Positions 32,582-38,358 of a stretch of 38,358 nt of DNA are shown here, in pieces (within the stretch, counting starts at the first letter, position 1; each line of letters starts with the position of its first letter). The notes beneath the pieces are model-generated. The model made no database searches, was not told where the DNA came from, and worked only from the letters and a program-made list of their open reading frames with translations. The translations under genes and the position numbers were made by a program. Origin of the DNA: Nitrospiria bacterium (GTDB lineage Bacteria > Nitrospirota > Nitrospiria > JACQBZ01); contig CAKKOZ010000099.1 of NCBI GenBank assembly GCA_919901335.1, positions 1-38,358 of the forward strand, read 5' to 3'.

Positions 32582-33988
32582 ATGCGAAAACGATGGATGA
32601 CAAGCGGATTAACCGGCGTCCTGCTGCTTCTGGTTGCCTTGACCTTCTTGCCCGGGCACAGCCAGGCCCAGGGTGAGGCTGTTCCTCCTGCAACGATAGA
32701 AGCGGCAGGCGCCGAAACTGAAATGACCGCACCCGTGGCGGAGGCGGCGCCGGCCGAAGAAGCGGCTCCGGCGCCGCCCACAATCGATAGCGGTGATACG
32801 GCCTGGCTGCTGACGTCATCGGCCCTGGTTCTGGCCATGACGGTGCCCGGCCTCGCCCTCTTTTACGGCGGAATGGTCCGGCGGAAAAATGTACTGAGCA
32901 CGATGATGTACAGTTTTATTGCGCTATGCCTGATCAGCATTCAGTGGGTTCTGTGGGGTTATTCCCTGGCCTTCGGCCCGGATGTGAGCAAGATCATCGG
33001 GAACTTAAGTTATATCGGCTTAAGCGGCGTCGGACAGGAGCCTTTCGGAACCGTTCCGCATCTGGCTTTCATGGTCTTTCAGTTGGTGTTCGCCGTCATC
33101 ACGTTGGCCTTGATCACCGGGGCCTTTGCGGAACGGATGAAGTTCAGCGCCTATATCGTGGTTGGGCTGTTATGGTCCACCTTTGTTTATGATCCTCTGG
33201 CCCACTGGGTCTGGGGGGGTGGATGGCTGATGTCTCTCGGCGCGCTCGATTTCGCCGGCGGGACGGTCGTGCATATCAGTTCCGGTGTCTCGGCCCTGGT
33301 CTGCGCCGTTGTGTTGGGGAAACGGATCGGCCACGGCAAAGAACATATGCCGCCGCACAACCTTCCACTGGTATTGATCGGCGCCGGCCTGCTCTGGTTC
33401 GGCTGGTTCGGATTCAATGCCGGAAGCGCGCTGGCCGCGAACGGCCTGGCCGCGAGCGCTTTTGTCGCGACGAATACAGCCGCGGCTGCAGCGGCCCTTG
33501 CCTGGATGTTTACGGAGTGGGCTTACCGAGGGAAGCCGACGCTTCTTGGAGCGGCCAGCGGAGCGGTCGCGGGACTTGTGGCCATCACTCCGGCGGCTGG
33601 ATTTGTGGGACCGGTTTCGTCTATACTCATCGGAATCGGCGCCGGGGTGTTTTGCTATTTCGCCGTCTTCTTGAAGGGAAAACTCGGATACGACGATTCG
33701 CTGGACGTTTTTGCGGTTCATGGAATCGGCGGGACTTGGGGAGCCATCGCAACGGGGCTCTTTGCCAATCCGGCCGTGAATCCAGCCGGGAAAGGTCTGT
33801 TTTTCGGGAATCCCGGACAACTGGTGACTCAGATCATCGCGGTGGGTGCGACCTGGGTCCTGGCGATCGTTGGAACCTATATCATCTTGAAGGTGGTTGA
33901 TGCGATCGTGGGTCTGAGGGCTACGGAAGAAGCGGAACGGACCGGACTTGATCTGAGCCAACACAACGAGAGCGGGTATGTTCTTTAA
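32582..33988 (+). CDS. amt: Ammonium transporter
   Basis: This 468-residue protein has a signal peptide (about 1-28, ending GHSQAQ) and an Ala/Glu/Pro-rich linker. The 11-helix Amt core starts at about residue 66 (DTAWLLTSSALVLAMTVPGLALFYGGMVRRKN). Family blocks include DFAGGTVVHISSG, with the first pore histidine region, and DVFAVHGIGGTWGAIATGLF. It conducts ammonium across the inner membrane and is gated by PII. I chose the ATG at 32582, 8 bases after AAAAAGGAG. The amt-glnB pair is the classic arrangement and implies direct control by the next gene product. Confidence 0.96.
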   Translation: MRKRWMTSGLTGVLLLLVALTFLPGHSQAQGEAVPPATIEAAGAETEMTAPVAEAAPAEEAAPAPPTIDSGDTAWLLTSSALVLAMTVPGLALFYGGMVRRKNVLSTMMYSFIALCLISIQWVLWGYSLAFGPDVSKIIGNLSYIGLSGVGQEPFGTVPHLAFMVFQLVFAVITLALITGAFAERMKFSAYIVVGLLWSTFVYDPLAHWVWGGGWLMSLGALDFAGGTVVHISSGVSALVCAVVLGKRIGHGKEHMPPHNLPLVLIGAGLLWFGWFGFNAGSALAANGLAASAFVATNTAAAAAALAWMFTEWAYRGKPTLLGAASGAVAGLVAITPAAGFVGPVSSILIGIGAGVFCYFAVFLKGKLGYDDSLDVFAVHGIGGTWGAIATGLFANPAVNPAGKGLFFGNPGQLVTQIIAVGATWVLAIVGTYIILKVVDAIVGLRATEEAERTGLDLSQHNESGYVL

Positions 33989-34351
<363 letters not shown>

Positions 34352-34395
34352 TCGGTTTGTGATAGGATAGTCCGGAGTGTCACGATGAAATAACG

Positions 34396-37020
34396 ATGCT
34401 TAAGGACTATTTAGAAAAACGGCTGATCGAAATCCAGCGGCACCATGCGGGAGGGGCGACCGGCGAGCAGGTGATCGCCGCCCTGACGGATCTGACGGAC
34501 GAAGTGATCGAGCGGATCACTCAAGGGGTTTTGCAGGAGATCCCGTCCGGCGACCGCTGGAAGTTCGAGGATGGTTTGGCCGTCGTGGCGTTGGGGGGCT
34601 ACGGGCGGGGAGAACGATCCCCGTATTCCGACATTGATATTATGTTTCTCCACCGGCCGTCTTTCCACGGCGAGATCGAAAAGATGGCCGGAGCCATTCT
34701 GCAACACCTTTGGGACGCGGGCTTCCAAGTGGGGCACAGCACGCGGACGGTGGACGACTGCATCGCGATCGGCCGGAAGGATCTCACGGTCCGAACCTCC
34801 TTGATGGAGGCCCGCTTCTTGACCGGCAGCCGGTCTCTGTTCGACCCGTTCCGGTTGCGATATCAGCGGAAGGTGGTCCATCACCGGCCGGATCTTTTTA
34901 TTAAAGACAAGATCCGCAGCCGGGAAGACGAATATGAACAGTACGGAACAACGATCCATCTCCTCGAACCTCACATCAAGAAAAGCCGCGGCGGGTTAAG
35001 GGACCTGCACCTGCTGCGATGGCTGGCCCAGATCCGGTATCAGACGTCCTCCCTGGACCAGCTGAAGCAGCAGGGCATCCTGTCGAAGCAGGATTATCGC
35101 GCGCTGACCGAGGCCCAGGAATTTTTGTGGCGTATCCGTAACGAGCTTCACTTTTTCGCCGGTCGTTGCCAGGATTCGCTCACGTTCGACGAGCAGATCC
35201 GTCTTGCGGCGGATAGGGGATACCACGACAATCCGCATCTGCTGGGCGTCGAGCAGTTCATGCAAACGTACTACGATCATACCACGGCGATCGCCGAGAT
35301 CACCGGCCGGTATCTTGCGGGCATGACCTCCGAAAACGTCTGGCATCGCCTTCAGGACCGGTTCACCCGCCGAAGAATCGAAAACTATTACCTGTTATCC
35401 GGCGGTGCACTCTCGATTCTTCCCGAGTTCCGTGCGGAGGTGTTGGGCCGCGGCGACCGGGTGCTATCGCTGTTTCATCTGGCGCAGGAAAACAACGCCC
35501 GACTGTCGGTCGAGACGCAGCGTCTGCTTACGGACAGGATGGACCAGTGGGCGGCGGGCCATTTTTCCGATGCGGCATCCCATGCCGTGTTTCTGTTGAT
35601 TTTGTCCGGGCCGGCGGGCGTGGCCGGAACCCTTCGCGACCTGCACCGGTTCAAAATTTTAGAACAGATCCTCCCGTCCTTTAAACGGGTGAGGGGGTTG
35701 ATGCAGTTCAACCTGTATCATAAATACACGGTGGATGAGCACTGTCTTAGGGCGGTGGAAGAGGCCGAAACGATCGTGCGGCAGGACGGTCTGCCGGCCC
35801 GGATCTTTCATGAAATCCGCCGTTGCGAGGTCCTCTTTCTTGCGCTGCTGCTGCACGATCTCGGCAAGGGCCTCGGCGGGGATCACTCCGAGGAGGGCGC
35901 GGCCATTGCATTGGATACGGCCCATCGGCTGGGGCTCGATGCGGCCACGACGGAACAGCTCGTTTTCCTTGTCCGCCAGCACCTTGGGATGACACATATC
36001 GCTTTTCGCCGGGACCTTGCGGATGATACCGTTCTGGTCCAGTTTGCAAAGACGGTCGCCACGCCGGAGACGCTCAAGATGCTTTATATTCTGACAATGG
36101 CCGACGTCATGGCGGTCGGGCCGGGCACCCTCACTGCGTGGAAAAGAGATCTGCTGTCCGAACTGTTTACAAAAACGCTTGAAATTTTGACGGGCGAGGT
36201 TCTCGTCCTGGCCGAAGAAGAAAAGGTGAAGCGCATCCGGCAGATCATTCATTCCCGACTTCGAGATATCTACAAGCCGGATTGGCTGGAAGGCCAATTA
36301 TCCGCGATGACGTTGCGCTACCTCATCGCGATACCGCCGGAGCGGATCATTCTGGACCTCGAACGGGTTCATGAACTCCAACCCAAAAGTGTCAAGGTGT
36401 ACGCCGTGAATGACATCGGCCGGAACTTGACCGAGTACAGCGTCTACACGTTTGATGACATCACGCCCGGGATTTTTTATAAAATCACCTCCGTTCTGGC
36501 GGCCAAGGGTCTTCAGATTCTAAACGCGACCATCACCACCTGGTCGAATAACGTCGTCGTGGATACCTTCCAAGTGCAAGACCCTGATTATTCCGGTCCG
36601 CCGGCCCCCTATCGTCTTAACGATGTTCAGGACACGATTGCCCTCGTTTTACTGGGCCAGAGGGAGATGGAGCATCCGGCGCATGCCGATGCCAGGATCC
36701 GGACGGCTTCTCCCCTTTTTCCACGGACGGCCCCGGTTCAGATCGAGCTCGACAACAGCACGTCCGAAAAATATACGATCATTGAGGTGTTCGCTCCCGA
36801 TCGCACCGGGTTGTTGTCCGTGATCACCCAGTCCATCTTTGTGCTCGGCCTGTCCGTTCAGGCGGCCAAGGTGGCGACCCATCTGGATCAGATCGTGGAT
36901 ATCTTCCACGTGGTGGATCGGGCTGGACAAAAGATAGCGGACCCTGATAGAATCCGGCATCTTAAAGCGACCTTGACGCAGGATATCGGCCAGTTTCTGG
37001 AAACCTTCCAGGTTCAATGA
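34396..37020 (+). CDS. glnD: PII uridylyltransferase/uridylyl-removing enzyme
   Basis: This 874-residue enzyme has the full GlnD layout. The nucleotidyltransferase domain has GGYGRGERSPYSDIDIMFL (67-85, catalytic D79 and D81). A GlnD linker domain is followed by the HD hydrolase domain (H487-D488 in LHDLGKGLGGDHSEEG). Two C-terminal ACT domains sense glutamine (about 685-760 and 795-874; the second begins IIEVFAPDRTGLLSVIT). It uridylylates PII when glutamine is low and reverses this when glutamine is high. It lies 44 bp after glnB and 62 bp before glnA. No clear Shine-Dalgarno sequence precedes the ATG. Confidence 0.97.
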   Translation: MLKDYLEKRLIEIQRHHAGGATGEQVIAALTDLTDEVIERITQGVLQEIPSGDRWKFEDGLAVVALGGYGRGERSPYSDIDIMFLHRPSFHGEIEKMAGAILQHLWDAGFQVGHSTRTVDDCIAIGRKDLTVRTSLMEARFLTGSRSLFDPFRLRYQRKVVHHRPDLFIKDKIRSREDEYEQYGTTIHLLEPHIKKSRGGLRDLHLLRWLAQIRYQTSSLDQLKQQGILSKQDYRALTEAQEFLWRIRNELHFFAGRCQDSLTFDEQIRLAADRGYHDNPHLLGVEQFMQTYYDHTTAIAEITGRYLAGMTSENVWHRLQDRFTRRRIENYYLLSGGALSILPEFRAEVLGRGDRVLSLFHLAQENNARLSVETQRLLTDRMDQWAAGHFSDAASHAVFLLILSGPAGVAGTLRDLHRFKILEQILPSFKRVRGLMQFNLYHKYTVDEHCLRAVEEAETIVRQDGLPARIFHEIRRCEVLFLALLLHDLGKGLGGDHSEEGAAIALDTAHRLGLDAATTEQLVFLVRQHLGMTHIAFRRDLADDTVLVQFAKTVATPETLKMLYILTMADVMAVGPGTLTAWKRDLLSELFTKTLEILTGEVLVLAEEEKVKRIRQIIHSRLRDIYKPDWLEGQLSAMTLRYLIAIPPERIILDLERVHELQPKSVKVYAVNDIGRNLTEYSVYTFDDITPGIFYKITSVLAAKGLQILNATITTWSNNVVVDTFQVQDPDYSGPPAPYRLNDVQDTIALVLLGQREMEHPAHADARIRTASPLFPRTAPVQIELDNSTSEKYTIIEVFAPDRTGLLSVITQSIFVLGLSVQAAKVATHLDQIVDIFHVVDRAGQKIADPDRIRHLKATLTQDIGQFLETFQVQ

Positions 37021-37082
37021 CGATCCCGGTAAAAGGGTGAAGCGATCCTTGAAACCATGATCACTTACAGGAGGAAATTTTC

Positions 37083-38358
37083 ATGAATGTAAAAGAAGTT
37101 TTGGAATTTGCAAAAAAGAATAAAGTTGAGGTGGTTGATTTGAAGTTCGTGGATTTTCCCGGGACCTGGCAGCATTTTACCATTCCGGTGGAGGAGATGA
37201 CCGAGGCTCTTTTTAAAGAGGGTTCCGGTTTTGACGGCTCGTCCATTCGCGGCTGGCAGGCGATCAATAACAGCGACATGCTGGTCATCCCCGATCCGAG
37301 CACGGCCATCCTCGATCCGTTCTGTCAGGCGACAACCCTGAGCATGGTCTGTGACATTTTAGATCCGATCACCCAGGAATCCTACAGCCGCGATCCCCGG
37401 CATATCGCCAAGAAAGCCGAGTCCTATCTCTTGAAAAGCAAGATCGGCGATGTGGCCTACTTTGGTCCGGAAGCGGAGTTCTTTATCTTCGACGGGGCGC
37501 GGTTCGATCAAACTACGAACAGCGGCTATTACTTTATCGAGTCGGAAGAGGGCATCTGGAACGCCGGAAAAGAGGGCGGTAATCTGGGATATAAACCCCG
37601 TCATAAAGAGGGGTATTTCCCGGTTGCCCCAACGGACAGCCAGCAGGATATCCGGACCGAGATGATTATCGAGATGAAGAAGGCCGGCATTCAGGTCGAG
37701 AAACAGCACCACGAGGTCGCGACCGCCGGTCAGGCCGAGATCGACGTCCGCTTTAATTCGCTCGTCCGGATGGCCGATACGATGATGCTGTACAAGTATA
37801 TCGTGAAAAACGTGGCGAAGCGGCACGGGAAGACGGCGACCTTCATGCCGAAGCCGCTGTTCGGCGACAACGGAACCGGGATGCATACCCATCAATCCAT
37901 CTGGAAAGAGGGAAAGCCGCTCTTTGCCGGAAAGGAATATGCCGGGATGAGCAAGATGTGTCTGCATTACATCGGCGGCATCTTGAAGCATGCCCCGGCG
38001 CTTGCGGCCTTCACCAACCCGACCACGAATTCCTACAAGCGCCTCACGCCGGGCTTTGAGGCCCCGGTCTTTTTGGCGTATTCCAGCCGGAACCGTTCGG
38101 CCTCGGTGCGGATCCCGATGTACTCCGCCAATCCCAAGGCAAAGCGGATCGAGGTCCGGTTTCCGGACCCGGCCTGCAACCCGTACCTGGGCTTTGCGGC
38201 GATGTTGATGGCCGGCCTTGACGGCGTTGAAAATAAGATTGATCCAGGACGTCCCATGGACAAAGATCTTTACGATCTGGAGCCCGAAGAGGCCGCCAAG
38301 ATTCCGACCATGCCGGGGAGTCTGGATGATGCCCTGGACAATCTGGAAAAAGACCATG
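37083..38358 (+). CDS. glnA: Glutamine synthetase type I, truncated by the window end
   Basis: The reading frame starts at the ATG at 37083 behind ACAGGAGGAAATTTTC and runs off the window after 425 codons; the full family length is about 470. It makes glutamine from glutamate, ammonium and [14 protein letters not shown] (about 47-57), PEAEFFIF (about 128-135), [12 protein letters not shown] and [13 protein letters not shown] are all present. Tyr397 in [13 protein letters not shown] matches the adenylylation site of the Escherichia coli enzyme, so this is a GSI-beta form likely controlled by adenylylation. It completes an amt-glnB-glnD-glnA set. Confidence 0.97.
   Translation, partial: MNVKEVLEFAKKNKVEVVDLKFVDFPGTWQHFTIPVEEMTEALFKEGSGFDGSSIRGWQAINNSDMLVIPDPSTAILDPFCQATTLSMVCDILDPITQESYSRDPRHIAKKAESYLLKSKIGDVAYFGPEAEFFIFDGARFDQTTNSGYYFIESEEGIWNAGKEGGNLGYKPRHKEGYFPVAPTDSQQDIRTEMIIEMKKAGIQVEKQHHEVATAGQAEIDVRFNSLVRMADTMMLYKYIVKNVAKRHGKTATFMPKPLFGDNGTGMHTHQSIWKEGKPLFAGKEYAGMSKMCLHYIGGILKHAPALAAFTNPTTNSYKRLTPGFEAPVFLAYSSRNRSASVRIPMYSANPKAKRIEVRFPDPACNPYLGFAAMLMAGLDGVENKIDPGRPMDKDLYDLEPEEAAKIPTMPGSLDDALDNLEKDH

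Overview
The window is a Gram-negative bacterial chromosome segment of moderate to high G+C. It encodes LPS transport, a PilQ secretin, an outer-membrane porin and lipoproteins. The fused AroK-AroB protein, the NirA-type nitrite reductase and the overall gene order suggest Nitrospirota or a neighbouring phylum. That placement is an inference; no rRNA is present to settle it.

Layout. Positions 1-3516 hold the end of the large ribosomal-protein cluster (rpmJ, rpsM, rpsK, rpsD, rpoA, rplQ), interrupted by three copies of a structured intergenic repeat. Positions 3643-8649 hold lptC, lptA (signal peptide broken at a T9 run), lptB, rpoN, rapZ and a conserved protein of unknown function. Positions 8754-17082 hold a small MerR-like regulator behind a strong promoter, then pilMNOPQ, aroC and an aroK-aroB fusion whose last codons lie in a fourth copy of the repeat. 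Positions 17126-20202 hold two lipoproteins; the larger has Ig-like domains and a block of Asp/Asn-rich putative Ca2+-binding repeats. Positions 20345-25165 hold a GAF-GAF-ANTAR RNA-binding regulator, glutamine-dependent NAD+ synthetase, and a GAF-AAA+-Fis sigma-54 activator whose leader contains an intrinsic terminator with a competing hairpin.

From 25173 to the end the window is a nitrogen-assimilation region. A sigma-54 promoter drives a five- or six-gene operon: a small cytoplasmic sulfite-oxidase-fold molybdoenzyme; a 1013-residue fusion of a NirB-type NAD(P)H flavoprotein, a BFD [2Fe-2S] domain and a complete NirA-type siroheme nitrite reductase; two PII-like proteins resembling NifI2 and NifI1; a NarK-type nitrate/nitrite transporter; and a 75-residue stand-alone Fis-type DNA-binding protein. 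A second sigma-54 promoter precedes a porin, amt and glnB, followed by glnD and glnA (truncated by the window end). Both sigma-54 promoters have an inverted repeat of the form GACAA-N2-TTGTC about 103 bp upstream of the -24 element, so one activator probably controls both.

The most interesting proposal is that this is an unusual assimilatory nitrate reduction system. No bis-MGD nitrate reductase (NasA/NarB) is in the cluster, and the sulfite-oxidase-fold protein sits in its place, as in the Mo domain of eukaryotic nitrate reductase. The fused NirB/NirA enzyme would do the nitrite step with NAD(P)H, and the NifI-like pair would supply nitrogen-status control. The gene families and layout are read from the sequence; the nitrate reductase role is inference.
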